Assembly: GCF_947501165.1 (NCBI RefSeq)
Contig: NZ_CANMUU010000001.1
Span: 620,001 to 684,000, forward strand
Reading direction: 5' to 3'
From: an uncultured Allomuricauda sp.
GTDB taxonomy: Bacteria; Bacteroidota; Bacteroidia; Flavobacteriales; Flavobacteriaceae
DNA length: 64,000 bases
A model generated the notes under the pieces. It ran no database searches, was not told where the DNA came from, and worked only from the letters and a program-made list of their open reading frames with translations. This document shows, piece by piece, positions 9,293 to 18,331 of the stretch (within the stretch, counting starts at the first letter, position 1; the number at the start of each line of letters is the position of its first letter). The translations under genes and the position numbers were made by a program.

Positions 9293-10717
9293 ATGCAAAG
9301 ACGCAAATTTCTTAAAAATGCTTCAGCTGCTTCAGCTGCGTTTACCATTGTCCCTAGTTTTGTGCTAGGTAAAAATCATACGCCTCCCAGCGACACATTG
9401 TACGTTGCCGCATTCGGAGTAGGTGGTAGGGGACGAGGAGTAATTGAGGGTATGGCAGGCACCCAAAAAGTAAAATTTGTAGCCTTGTGTGATGTGGACG
9501 ACAGAAGGGCAAAGGATACCTACAAACTTTTTCCAGATGCCAAACGATTCAAGGATTTTCGCAAGGTATATGACTCCCATTTAAACGATATTGACGCCAT
9601 TATGGTGGCTACCCCAGATCATACCCATGCTGTAATCTCGTTACCGTTCATGCGAGCCAAGAAACACGCCTATGTTGAAAAACCACTGACCCACAACATA
9701 CGCGAAGCACGACTGATGACCCAAGTAGCGGCAGAAAATGGCATAGTGACTCAAATGGGAAACCAAGGGGCTTCAAGTGATGATAGCCGTATTGCTCGGG
9801 AGTGGGTCGAATCTGGGATTATTGGAAAGGTACATACCATAGATTGTTGGACCAATAGGCCTGTATGGCCACAAGGTGTTTCAGTTCCCTCAAAAAAAGA
9901 TAGGATTCCCAAAGAATTGGACTGGGATTTATGGTTGGGGCCTGCAGCGATGAGGGACTATAACGCTTCTTACTTGCCCTTTAAATGGCGGGGTTGGTGG
10001 GATTTTGGAACCGGTGCTTTAGGCGATATGGGTTGTCATATTATGGAAACCCCTTTCAGTGTTTTGGATTTGGGCTATCCTAAAGAAGCAGAGGCTAGTT
10101 GTACCACAGTTTGGGTAGGTGATTTTGTTGAAGCGGACTACAGCCCCTCCTGTCCCCCATCATCCAAAATACATTTGAAGTTTAAACACGACTATCATGG
10201 TGATATTGCATTGAACTGGTACGATGGCGGACTAAAACCAGATCTACCCGATGAACTTAAAGATGATGAAACCATTGGGGATAGTGGAGGTGGAACGGTT
10301 ATGTATGGTGAAAAAGGCATACTGGTCTGCGACACGTATTCCAAAAATGCGCGCTTATTACCTTCGGATATGATGAAACTGTTTAAATCACCCGAACCCA
10401 AGTACCCAAGAATTCCTGGTGGCATCGATGGCCATATCGCAAACTTTGTTGATGGATGTATGAACAGCACCCCTACTTCTTCAGACTTTTCGAAAGCAGG
10501 ACCACTCACCGAAACGGTTCTCATGGGCAACCTTGCCGTAAAAGCATACCAATACAAAGTATTGAAAGAAGGAAAAAAGGTTGGGGACTGGGCACCTTAT
10601 GCCTACCCCGGCAGACGAAAACTACTTTGGGATGGTACCAACATGAAAATCACCAATTATGATAAAGCCAACGAATGGGTAAGTCGAGAATATAGAGCAG
10701 GGTGGGACTTGGGATAA
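9293..10717 (+). CDS. Gfo/Idh/MocA family oxidoreductase with Tat-like leader
   Basis: A 474-residue NAD(P)-dependent oxidoreductase for sugars or related compounds. The leader begins MQRRKFLKNAS with a twin-arginine, followed by a hydrophobic stretch ending near SFVLG, so export by the Tat pathway with bound cofactor is likely. The nucleotide-binding glycine motif is AFGVGGRGRGV, and the catalytic-lysine motif is VEKPLTHN. Such exported members are abundant in Bacteroidota and act on unidentified carbohydrates. It stands alone; its stop is one base from the stop of the converging sigma factor gene. Confidence 0.9.
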   Translation: MQRRKFLKNASAASAAFTIVPSFVLGKNHTPPSDTLYVAAFGVGGRGRGVIEGMAGTQKVKFVALCDVDDRRAKDTYKLFPDAKRFKDFRKVYDSHLNDIDAIMVATPDHTHAVISLPFMRAKKHAYVEKPLTHNIREARLMTQVAAENGIVTQMGNQGASSDDSRIAREWVESGIIGKVHTIDCWTNRPVWPQGVSVPSKKDRIPKELDWDLWLGPAAMRDYNASYLPFKWRGWWDFGTGALGDMGCHIMETPFSVLDLGYPKEAEASCTTVWVGDFVEADYSPSCPPSSKIHLKFKHDYHGDIALNWYDGGLKPDLPDELKDDETIGDSGGGTVMYGEKGILVCDTYSKNARLLPSDMMKLFKSPEPKYPRIPGGIDGHIANFVDGCMNSTPTSSDFSKAGPLTETVLMGNLAVKAYQYKVLKEGKKVGDWAPYAYPGRRKLLWDGTNMKITNYDKANEWVSREYRAGWDLG

Positions 10718-10718
10718 C

Positions 10719-11966
10719 CTAGGATGACTTCAACTTTTTCTCCAAATGTCGTTTTACCAAATCATTTTCGGATAGTGCTATGGCCTTTTTCAAAAAAGTT
10801 TCAAAATTGAGATCGCCTTTCTCTTTAAGAAGCTCTGCCCAAATGGCATAAAAAAGGCCTGAAGTTGAAAAATCGGTCTGTTTCTCCAAATTGCTCAACT
10901 CTTTTAAGGCGTTTTTTGGACCATGTACCTTTCCGTAGGGCACAATACGATTTAAGGCAACCATAGGAGAGTATTGTTGCTTCAATTGTACATCGTACAA
11001 ATACAGAATGTTTTTCCAATTCGTTTCACTGAAAGATGGTGCGGTACAATGATAGTAGGAACGCGCTGCTTCCAAATGATAATGAGACGGGGTTCGGTCT
11101 TTTGTGCCTGCCTGTTCCAAATGATGAATCCCTATTCGGATTAATTCTTGATTGTACAGACCTCTATCATGATGCTCCAAAGAGACCAAGTTCCCTTCTT
11201 TATCCAATCGGGCTTCAAAACGGGAGGCATGAAAACACATCAGGGCAATCAAAGCTTCCAAATTTGGATGGGAACAATATTTGTTTTTACGTAACAACAA
11301 TGCCAACCTTAGTGCTTCATAGCAAATATCTCTTTTCAACAGTTGTGCTCCAGTGGTAGCAGCATACCCTTCAGAAAACAACAAGTAGATAACACGAAGC
11401 ACTTGGAACAACCGCGACTGCAAACCCATCTGAACTGGTATCTGAAGGAACTGTACCTTTTCCCGAAACTGTTTTTTTGCTCGAGTAAAGGATTTTGCAA
11501 TGGCATCTTCTTTCTTCAACAACGCATCCGCGAGTTCTTTGTTACTAAATCCTCCCATCAACTTAAGACTCAATATGATTTGGTATTCTTGCGAAAGCGT
11601 TGGGTGGCAACAGGCAAAAATCATATTTAACTGGCTATCCTCAAGCGCACCTTCTAATATAACTTCACTTTCCTTGTTCGCTTTTTCTTTTGGAAAAGGT
11701 CTATCTCCCATCAAATCCGATTTCTTATCTCGTCGAAGCGCATCGATAAGTCTGTTCTGTGCTACCCGAAACAACCATGCGGTAGGGTTATCAGGAATAG
11801 ATTGATACCCCCACACCTGCATTGCTTTTAGAAAGGTGTCTTGGGCGGCATCTTCAATTTGCTCCAAAAAGGAAACTCCATATTTATGGGTCAGTAATGA
11901 TATGAGCTTCCCATATTCATTACGAAAAAGGTGGTCTATGGTATGGTTTAGATTGCTGTTGGTCAT
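10719..11966 (-). CDS. ECF sigma factor, ECF42/SigJ-like with long C-terminal domain
   Basis: A 415-residue extracytoplasmic-function sigma factor with an unusually long C-terminal extension. The sigma-2 region contains IEDAAQDTFLKA and PTAWLFRVAQNRLIDALRRDKK; sigma-4 contains GGFSNKELADALLKKEDAIAKSFTRAKK; the remaining ~200 residues form a helical, TPR-like region typical of the ECF42 group. ECF42 genes are known to neighbour DGPF/YCII-related genes, and one lies immediately upstream here. Start chosen at MTNSNLNHTIDH; a longer frame begins 14 codons earlier. No anti-sigma factor is evident. Confidence 0.9.
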   Translation of the reverse strand: MTNSNLNHTIDHLFRNEYGKLISLLTHKYGVSFLEQIEDAAQDTFLKAMQVWGYQSIPDNPTAWLFRVAQNRLIDALRRDKKSDLMGDRPFPKEKANKESEVILEGALEDSQLNMIFACCHPTLSQEYQIILSLKLMGGFSNKELADALLKKEDAIAKSFTRAKKQFREKVQFLQIPVQMGLQSRLFQVLRVIYLLFSEGYAATTGAQLLKRDICYEALRLALLLRKNKYCSHPNLEALIALMCFHASRFEARLDKEGNLVSLEHHDRGLYNQELIRIGIHHLEQAGTKDRTPSHYHLEAARSYYHCTAPSFSETNWKNILYLYDVQLKQQYSPMVALNRIVPYGKVHGPKNALKELSNLEKQTDFSTSGLFYAIWAELLKEKGDLNFETFLKKAIALSENDLVKRHLEKKLKSS

Positions 11967-12050
11967 TTTTGAACAAATATTATGCTGAAAAACAAATGGT
12001 CTTAGCAACCCTGTTTCCCAGCATAATCTAAAAGGTTAGTATTGGGGAGG

Positions 12051-12407
12051 TCATACATGATCTTCCATATCCAATATTTGTCTTACCTCTACTGTACTTC
12101 CCTCATAATCGAAAATGGGACAGCTTCTGGAAATCTCAGTAGCTTCATCCAAGCTCTTGGCAGAAATAATCAAATATCCTCCTACCAATTCAGCGCCCTC
12201 GGCATGTGGCCCATTGGTAACCAGTTCTCCTCCATTATGCACTACTCTTCCATCCCCATCCAATGGGAGACCGTCCAATAGATGGCCTTTTTCTTGGAGG
12301 CCTCCCATCCACTTTCCCCAAACTTCCATATGGGCCTGTTTTTCTTCTTGGGACAGTTTCGCATAGGCTTCGTCCCCGCCTCTAAACAAATACAAAAAAT
12401 TACTCAT
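12051..12407 (-). CDS. YCII-related (DGPF-type) protein
   Basis: A 118-residue ferredoxin-like-fold protein of the YciI/DGPF group, with the core TNGPHAEGAELVGGYLIISAKSLDEA (given here only as TNGPHAE plus the following GGYLII). It ends 84 bases before the sigma factor start and is transcribed in the same direction. In other bacteria DGPF genes are the targets of the partner ECF42 sigma factor; the biochemical role is unknown. Start placed at MSNFLYLF, seven codons inside the longer frame, as in family members. Confidence 0.88.
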   Translation of the reverse strand: MSNFLYLFRGGDEAYAKLSQEEKQAHMEVWGKWMGGLQEKGHLLDGLPLDGDGRVVHNGGELVTNGPHAEGAELVGGYLIISAKSLDEATEISRSCPIFDYEGSTVEVRQILDMEDHV

Positions 12408-12422
12408 TGGTCTAAATTTTTT

Positions 12423-12498
12423 GTCCATCCTTGAATGGACCGGTTTATACTTTGTTTCATCTTATTGACGAAAGTGAATTGAAGAATTGGACAGTCCA
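12423..12498. promoter_or_regulatory. Inverted GTCCA/TGGAC repeats upstream of the YCII-sigma unit
   Basis: GTCCAT (12423-12428) and ATGGAC (12435-12440) form a perfect 6-bp inverted repeat, and TGGACAGTCCA (12488-12498) is another palindrome of the same word. They sit between about 15 and 90 bases upstream of the YCII start, where a promoter or operator of the unit would lie. No protein is known to bind here; the assignment is a guess from position and symmetry. Confidence 0.25.
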
Positions 12499-12540
12499 TT
12501 AAATTTATTTAAAAAATATTTAGTTTTCATTTTGAACCAA

Positions 12541-12743
12541 ACGTAGGCCGTGTGAGAAATCTTTGGCAGAGACTTCTCGACTGCGCTCGAAGTGACAGCT
12601 ATGATATATGTTAACATTCGTTTACCATTAATCACTATTTAAACCGGGCTCATGACGATTGTCATTTCGAACGAACGTAAGAAATCTAAAACTGAATAGA
12701 GATTTCTCAATCCACGCCTTGCTCCTCATTTCGAAATGACATA
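12541..12743. repeat. REP-like palindromic repeats in a 336-bp gap
   Basis: The stretch between the YCII gene and the radical SAM gene holds no gene. It contains a block with GAGAAATCT and CTTCTCGACTGCGCTCGA (about 12551-12597), then a complete element: GTCATTTCGA (12661-12670) and its exact reverse complement TCGAAATGAC (12731-12740) as ends, with a nested pair AGAAATCT (12680-12687) and AGATTTCT (12700-12707). The nested symmetry would fold into a long hairpin. Similar intergenic palindromes are widespread in Flavobacteriaceae; no function is established. Confidence 0.7.
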
Positions 12744-13817
12744 TCAAAATAATTTCATCTGTCCATCTTTATATGCTGCATGCAAATCTTTTCTTAGAGC
12801 AGGGAACTGTTTTCCCTGAAAATACTTTTGTCTGGCCAATTTGGCCATATCATGAATCTGTTTGGCCACATGGCCTTCACCTCGGTTACGTAATCCAAAT
12901 CTACTATCGTTGATGCTTCCTCCATGGCATTGTTGGATTAAGTGTAGTACTTTTTCCGCCCTATTGGGCATGGCTTTCTTTATCCAATCTGTAAAAATTT
13001 CGCCTATGGCCCCATTCAACCTGACCACTGTAAAGGCAAAAGAGACCGCTCCGTTATCTGCAGTAGCCTTGGCCAATTTCAGTAACTCGTGGCTGTTGAT
13101 TCCTGGAATCATGGGTGCCAACATTGCGTTTACAGGAATTCTGTTTTCTGATAGTATCTTAATAATATCCAACCTTTTTTTGATAGATGCCGTTCTCGGC
13201 TCTAGTTTTCTTCTAGTCTTTTCAGAAAGTGAGGTTACCGAGATGTTCACCCCAACCAATTCAAGGGCGTTCAACTCTTTTAGAATATCCAAATCCCTAA
13301 GAATCAACGCATTTTTTGTAATGATGCCTACTGGATGACGATATTTTAGGAAGACCTTTAGGCAGGCCCTAGTGATTTCAAACTTTTTCTCGGCAGGTTG
13401 ATAACAATCTGTATTGCCAGACATTACTATAGTCTGCGCTTGCCAACGTTTACTTTTTAGTTTCGCTTCCAACAGTTCAGGAGCCGATTTCTTTACCAAA
13501 ATCTTGCGCTCAAAATCCAGCCCGGCACTATACCCCCAATATTCGTGTGCATTTCTTGCGTAGCAATAAATACAACCATGTTCACAACCTTGGTAGGGAT
13601 TCATGGAATAGGACATGCCCACATCTGGGCTGTCCACTTTATTGACAATAGTTTTGGGGAATATGGGAATGTATTCCGTCTTGGTATGCTCCGCCTCTTC
13701 GCCTTCCAACCGGCAGAATTCCAAAAAGTCCTCCCGCATTTCATACACATGCTTAAGGAATCTATTTGGCGTGTTTTTCTGGGCGCCACGGCCTTTTTGT
13801 AGGTTGTCTTGTTTCAA
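12744..13817 (-). CDS. PA0069 family radical SAM protein
   Basis: A 357-residue radical SAM enzyme related to the spore photoproduct lyase-like group. The cluster motif is CEHGCIYC (Cys78, Cys82, Cys85), preceded by MNPYQGC and followed by YARNAHEYW, a hallmark of the PA0069 family. The early KGRGA and NRF motifs are also family features and require the TTG start at 13817; no upstream ATG is available. The substrate is unknown; links to DNA repair are only by similarity. A 12-bp hairpin lies just before the start codon. Confidence 0.9.
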   Translation of the reverse strand: MKQDNLQKGRGAQKNTPNRFLKHVYEMREDFLEFCRLEGEEAEHTKTEYIPIFPKTIVNKVDSPDVGMSYSMNPYQGCEHGCIYCYARNAHEYWGYSAGLDFERKILVKKSAPELLEAKLKSKRWQAQTIVMSGNTDCYQPAEKKFEITRACLKVFLKYRHPVGIITKNALILRDLDILKELNALELVGVNISVTSLSEKTRRKLEPRTASIKKRLDIIKILSENRIPVNAMLAPMIPGINSHELLKLAKATADNGAVSFAFTVVRLNGAIGEIFTDWIKKAMPNRAEKVLHLIQQCHGGSINDSRFGLRNRGEGHVAKQIHDMAKLARQKYFQGKQFPALRKDLHAAYKDGQMKLF

Positions 13818-13822
13818 TTTAA

Positions 13823-13854
13823 TGGATTTATTCCAAAAATATGGAATAAATCCA
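13823..13854 (-). repeat. 12-bp perfect hairpin before the radical SAM gene
   Basis: TGGATTTATTCC (13823-13834) and GGAATAAATCCA (13843-13854) pair perfectly across eight bases. The hairpin fills the 41-base gap between the lipoprotein stop (13859) and the TTG start (13817). There is no strong T-run after it, so it could be a weak terminator, an mRNA-stabilising structure or an operator. Confidence 0.6.
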
Positions 13855-13858
13855 ATTA

Positions 13859-14317
13859 TTATAGACGTTCAAAAGTTAAAAACTTGAATTCATCATAAAC
13901 CAAATTCAATGTGTTTTCATCTATAAAAGATATAGTGAATACCGAAGCCTGTTGATTTTGATTACTACTCTCTGACATCGCCTGATAGAATGCTTGTCCA
14001 AAAAAGGTGTCCAAGGCATCCGTGGACACCAATTCATTGATAAACAAGGTATTGTCATTGGTAGTGCTTCGTCCCCCAAAGGAATTAATGGAGGTGGTAC
14101 CTGAGAACTCTCCGTTTTGCGAGAAATTCACCGAGATTACTTCGTCATCCCCAGGTTCAATTACAGGACCTATTGGGCTGTCTGAAATGTTTATGGCAAC
14201 AACACTCCATTGCCCCGTCAACTCGTTTTCAATAGAATCTGAATCGTCATTGTTGCATGCCAACAATAGAGTAAACCCTAAAAGGACATAGGCTGCGTAA
14301 AAAAATTTGTTTATCAT
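13859..14317 (-). CDS. Lipocalin/META-like small lipoprotein, unknown function
   Basis: A 152-residue lipoprotein: hydrophobic signal peptide followed by LLLACNNDDSDS, with the lipid-accepting cysteine and an Asp/Asn-rich stretch typical of surface-exposed lipoproteins in this phylum. The mature part starts ELTGQWSVVAI and is rich in beta strands, recalling lipocalin-like or META-type domains, but I cannot name a family with certainty. Start at MINKFFY; the longer frame would place 12 extra polar residues ahead of the signal peptide and run through a hairpin. Confidence 0.75.
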   Translation of the reverse strand: MINKFFYAAYVLLGFTLLLACNNDDSDSIENELTGQWSVVAINISDSPIGPVIEPGDDEVISVNFSQNGEFSGTTSINSFGGRSTTNDNTLFINELVSTDALDTFFGQAFYQAMSESSNQNQQASVFTISFIDENTLNLVYDEFKFLTFERL

Positions 14318-14350
14318 AAAAGGTCGTTTTGTAGAAGATGTACGACCTTT
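14318..14350 (-). terminator. Hairpin between the propeller-like gene and the lipoprotein gene
   Basis: AAAGGTCGT (14319-14327) and ACGACCTTT (14342-14350) form a 9-bp stem. On the minus strand the second arm is followed directly by TTTT and the ATG of the lipoprotein, so it may act as a terminator for the upstream gene, a leader hairpin affecting translation, or both. Confidence 0.5.
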
Positions 14351-14367
14351 CAAAATGTTGCGTTGAG

Positions 14368-15921
14368 TTACAAAAACGAAACTTTTACCAACTGCTTTTT
14401 GGTTCCTCGCTTGGCGTAGAAAAGCATATTACTGCTGTCCAAATTCTTTAAGGGCTTAGAAACCATAAGCGGTAAACGGGCTTCTTTATCATCTATAATT
14501 TTTTCATAGTCCATTTTTCCGGCTTCATCCAACGAAATGAGAAAAACATTTCGGTTTCTGCTCAAACCTTGTTTAAAAATCAAGCGTTCGTTGTTAATCA
14601 ACTGTGGATTCTCTGCTGCGGTACATATAAAGAAATAGGTTTTTCCGTCTTTAATATATGAGCTGTACGAAGCATAGGCTCCATCACCTTGGGTAACTTC
14701 GGCCTTATTGATGTTTCGTATCCAAATAGAGTTGCCATTGCTATCCAATTTGGCACTTACTATATCATTATGGTGAAAACGCTCTATTTTTACCCGTTGT
14801 CCGGCCCCTGTTGATTGAAGGCTGTTGGTCACGAAATACTCTTCAGCATTGAAAAATATTTCATCATTTGGACTTACTTCTACACTCTTAAAAATCAAGT
14901 TCTTTATCACCTTATCATCATCTCGACCAAACTTGTCTTCCATAAATTTCTGAGAAAACGGGTTATACTTTTTTGAATTGATTTCCAACGAGATGGGATT
15001 TACATCAAAAAAGGCGACACCGTTGTATCGATTGTCCTTTCTATCTGCATAAAAGCCTGTACAGACTAGTCTGTCTTTGTAAATTATAGGATAAAGTGCT
15101 TCTGAATATTTCCCGGGGTCGTCAAAAGATTGAGTTTGACTTCCGTTCTTGGAAACCTTGATGAGCTCATACTGAAATCTCCTTTCCTCTACCCGAAAAC
15201 GCTTCTTTTTAAAATAAGCTTTACCTACGATATAGGCGGTTTCCCCATCCCTGGATATGGCCACATTCTCAAAGGCATAATTTTTCTCTTCCACACTATA
15301 GGAAAAGTCATGTTCAAACCTCTTGTTTAAATTGGTATCGTACAAATGAATAATGTGCTTGTTTGATTTTCCCTTTTTGTGATGAGTGCTAATCACAAAT
15401 CCCGTCTTTTCCTTATTGAAAAGAATGGCCGTGGTAAAACCCTTTGAAAAGTTTCGGTTGTAGTAGTTCTTTCCTACAGGATTGTTTACCTGCTCTGATG
15501 ATAAAGACAGTAATCTTTTCCTAGTGAAATCAAATCCTTTTATTGGGCTTTGATGCACCCAATATTCATATTGTCCACGTTCATAGTTATAGTCCAAAAA
15601 GAGCAGATTCAGCTTTCCATCTTTTAGGAAACCGTCCACAAAATTCTTTCCTTTCAACTTATAGTTGAATTCTTCCACCAACTCCAAATTGCTATTGTAG
15701 TGCTCAATAAAATAGCCTTTAGGTTTTAAAATTAGTCCTTGAAAATAAGCCCGTACCAAAATGTATCCTCCATCTCCATCATTATCAATGGTTAAGAGAT
15801 TGGAATATCGGTATCTATCACCAAATTTCTCACCAAAATCATAAGCAACAGGCATTTTTTGGGCTGAAACCCACGCCCCAAAAACTAAAAGGCAAAAGAA
15901 AAGTATTGTATTTCTCATCAT
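14368..15921 (-). CDS. Secreted protein of unknown function, probably beta-propeller
   Basis: About 517 residues with a clear signal peptide (MRNTILFFCLLVFGAWVSAQ). The mature part has repeated patterns such as NNDGDGGYILVRAY-type and SRDGETAYIVGKAYF-type segments, suggesting beta strands of a propeller-like fold, but I do not recognise a named family. Starts at 15921 or 15918 are equivalent. It ends 50 bases before the lipoprotein start and begins 24 bases after the enoyl-CoA hydratase stop, same strand. No catalytic motif was seen. Confidence 0.72.
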   Translation of the reverse strand: MMRNTILFFCLLVFGAWVSAQKMPVAYDFGEKFGDRYRYSNLLTIDNDGDGGYILVRAYFQGLILKPKGYFIEHYNSNLELVEEFNYKLKGKNFVDGFLKDGKLNLLFLDYNYERGQYEYWVHQSPIKGFDFTRKRLLSLSSEQVNNPVGKNYYNRNFSKGFTTAILFNKEKTGFVISTHHKKGKSNKHIIHLYDTNLNKRFEHDFSYSVEEKNYAFENVAISRDGETAYIVGKAYFKKKRFRVEERRFQYELIKVSKNGSQTQSFDDPGKYSEALYPIIYKDRLVCTGFYADRKDNRYNGVAFFDVNPISLEINSKKYNPFSQKFMEDKFGRDDDKVIKNLIFKSVEVSPNDEIFFNAEEYFVTNSLQSTGAGQRVKIERFHHNDIVSAKLDSNGNSIWIRNINKAEVTQGDGAYASYSSYIKDGKTYFFICTAAENPQLINNERLIFKQGLSRNRNVFLISLDEAGKMDYEKIIDDKEARLPLMVSKPLKNLDSSNMLFYAKRGTKKQLVKVSFL

Positions 15922-15945
15922 AGTCCGGTTTGGTTGAACCAACGG

Positions 15946-16728
15946 CTATGACCCAGGAAAATCGGCTTTGCGTTTTTCTAAAAAGGCCGAAGTGCCCTCT
16001 ATAAAATCATCGGTCCCAAAACAGGTTCCAAACGCATCGATTTCTACGGCATAACCGTCCGTATCATAGCTATAACCCGCATTTACCGCATTTATTGCGT
16101 GTTTTATGGCCACAGATGAATTATTCGATATCCTGCTTCCAATCTTAACACATAACGGTAAAAGTTCTTCTTGGGAAACCACATAATTTACCAATCCGCA
16201 TTCCAGTGCTTTGGAAGCATCCATCATGCCCGCGGTCATAATCAGTTCCATGGCCCTTCCTTTGCCGATAAGTTGCGGTAGTCTTTGTGTTCCTCCATAA
16301 CCAGGTATGACTCCTAAAGAAACCTCTGGTAATCCCATTCTTGCATTTATGCTTGCCACCCTAAAATGACAGGACATGGCCAGCTCAAGTCCTCCGCCTA
16401 AAGCAAAACCGTTTACAGCAGCTATCACAGGAGTAGATAAATTTTCAACAAAGTTGAACAATAACTCTTGGCCTTTAGCTGCCAGTTCTCCACCTTGTTT
16501 CACCGAGAAATCGGCAAACTCGGAAATATCCGCTCCGGCCACAAAGGCTTTTTCCCCGCTTCCGGTGATGATAATCACCTTGATTTCTTTATCCTCATCC
16601 AACTCCTTAAAAGCCTCGTGCAGCTCAGTAATGGTCTGTTTGTTGAGGGCGTTCAGCTTTTTGGGGCGGTTTATGGTAACTGTTGCAATGTGATTCTCTT
16701 CCTCGATATAAATGTTCTCGTAATTCAT
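15946..16728 (-). CDS. Enoyl-CoA hydratase/isomerase (crotonase) family
   Basis: A 260-residue cytoplasmic crotonase. Oxyanion-hole and CoA motifs are visible: AFVAGADISEF, NGFALGGGLELAMSCHFR, and LPEVSLGVIPGYGGTQRLP, whose Glu is one of the two catalytic glutamates of true hydratases; the other lies in the GGGLELA region. It would hydrate trans-2-enoyl-CoA in fatty acid or amino acid degradation. It begins 13 bases after the stop of the histidine kinase gene, so the two are probably co-transcribed although functionally unrelated. Confidence 0.92.
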   Translation of the reverse strand: MNYENIYIEEENHIATVTINRPKKLNALNKQTITELHEAFKELDEDKEIKVIIITGSGEKAFVAGADISEFADFSVKQGGELAAKGQELLFNFVENLSTPVIAAVNGFALGGGLELAMSCHFRVASINARMGLPEVSLGVIPGYGGTQRLPQLIGKGRAMELIMTAGMMDASKALECGLVNYVVSQEELLPLCVKIGSRISNNSSVAIKHAINAVNAGYSYDTDGYAVEIDAFGTCFGTDDFIEGTSAFLEKRKADFPGS

Positions 16729-16741
16729 TTGGGTTATTGTT

Positions 16742-18232
16742 TCAAGTGTTTTTAGATGCTTTTGGAAATTTAACGGAAAATACTGTACCCTTCCCTACCT
16801 GTGAGGTAAAGCTGATGGTTCCATTATAGTTTTCCACGATATTTTTGACCATGCCCAGACCTAGGCCCATGCCACTGGTCTTTGTGGTGAATTTCGGCTC
16901 AAATATTTTCTCCTTGACCTCATCGGCTATACCGATTCCATTGTCTGCAACGGAAATCTTTACCCTTTCCCCTTCCGAAGCTACCGTTACCAAAATTCTA
17001 GGGGATGCCACATCGTTCATGGCTTGTGTGGCATTCATTACCAAATTGGTAACTACGCGAATCAATTGCGTCCGGTCTAATTTGGCCACTATTTCTTCTT
17101 CATCAGAAATGAAATGAATATAGTCTTCATTGAAAATATCCAGAGCCAACTTTACGATATTGACCACATTCAAGGTTTCATTCTGTTGTGCTGGCATCTT
17201 CGCAAAATTGGAAAATGCCGAAGCTATATTGCTCATGGTGTCTATCTGTTGAATCATGGAATTCGAAAACTCCTTCAATTTGACAGGAGCATCTTTATCC
17301 TCAGGATTAAATTTGCGCACAAAGCTTTGTACCGACAATCGCATGGGTGTCAACGGGTTCTTAATTTCATGAGCCACCTGTTTGGCCATTTCCCGCCAAG
17401 CCTGTTCCCGTTCACTACGCGCTAGTTTTGTAGCACTTTCCTCCAGCTCGTCTATCTTGCTATTGTACGAGTCTACCAACTTCTTTATTTCTTCACTCGA
17501 ATCTTCAATGTAAATCTTTTCATTGCGCCGAGTCAAATCTGTTTGATTCATCTTATCCGCAAGGGTCTGTAATGACCTAGTGATATATTTTGAGATAAAA
17601 TACGCCAGGATAATTGCTGACAAGAGCATGATTACATAAACCCCGGCCAAACGAAAAAGAAACTCCCTTAGTTCCATATTGCTAAACGAGTTATCTTCAA
17701 AATAGGGCAGGTTCATGATGCCAATGGGCTTAAACTTATTGTCGGTTATATATGAATAGGAAGCCTTGAATTTTCCTCCAACCGCAATTTTCTCTTCTAC
17801 ATGACGCCTATCACTGCTAACCAGCAAGTTGTTGAGTATTTCTGCATCCAAGCAATTGGAAATGGAATCTGCTTCAAAACTGGGCCTTGAACTCTTTATC
17901 AAAGTCCCTTCCAAATCATATATATTGAAATTTACATTTTGAACATCCGCAATCTTGTAAATCTCATCCATAAAAATGTATTCCAGATTTTCCTCCGTTG
18001 GTGGATAGGTAGTTTCACGAAGTGTATAGGAAATACTTTGAAGAATTTGTTCTTCCTTACGCTGTAAACGTTGTTCGTGATAATCCCTGCTCTGTTCTCT
18101 GTACTGATACACCGTAACACCTGCAATCAAAACAGAGGCTATAAGCACCAATAAAATCATGGTGACAAAGATGCGCGAGCGTAGGGATAGTTTTTTGAAC
18201 AACTCGTTTGGATTTGAGATAAAATTACGCAA
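16742..18232 (-). CDS. Membrane sensor histidine kinase (NtrY-like)
   Basis: A 496-residue kinase. A first helix (about 20-42) is followed by an extracytoplasmic sensor domain, a second helix (about 195-215), a HAMP domain, and a kinase core with phospho-acceptor AHEIKNPLTPMRLSVQ, the N-box NLVMNATQAM, DNGIGIADEVK and GMGLGLGMVKN. The H-box resembles NtrY/AtoS-type kinases that act with sigma-54 activators or simple regulators. No response regulator gene is adjacent, so it is an orphan in this window. Confidence 0.92.
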   Translation of the reverse strand: MRNFISNPNELFKKLSLRSRIFVTMILLVLIASVLIAGVTVYQYREQSRDYHEQRLQRKEEQILQSISYTLRETTYPPTEENLEYIFMDEIYKIADVQNVNFNIYDLEGTLIKSSRPSFEADSISNCLDAEILNNLLVSSDRRHVEEKIAVGGKFKASYSYITDNKFKPIGIMNLPYFEDNSFSNMELREFLFRLAGVYVIMLLSAIILAYFISKYITRSLQTLADKMNQTDLTRRNEKIYIEDSSEEIKKLVDSYNSKIDELEESATKLARSEREQAWREMAKQVAHEIKNPLTPMRLSVQSFVRKFNPEDKDAPVKLKEFSNSMIQQIDTMSNIASAFSNFAKMPAQQNETLNVVNIVKLALDIFNEDYIHFISDEEEIVAKLDRTQLIRVVTNLVMNATQAMNDVASPRILVTVASEGERVKISVADNGIGIADEVKEKIFEPKFTTKTSGMGLGLGMVKNIVENYNGTISFTSQVGKGTVFSVKFPKASKNT

Positions 18233-18331
18233 TAATCACACCAAAAGGTTCAATCTCGAAAAATGCAAACCCCAAATTTCAAAATAGGATTAATCAAATT
18301 TGGAATTTAGTGCTTGACTTTCATTATTCAA

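Noticed and set aside
12408..12743. A gene in the 336-base gap
   Set aside because: Frames are short and cross palindromes; no family match is evident.
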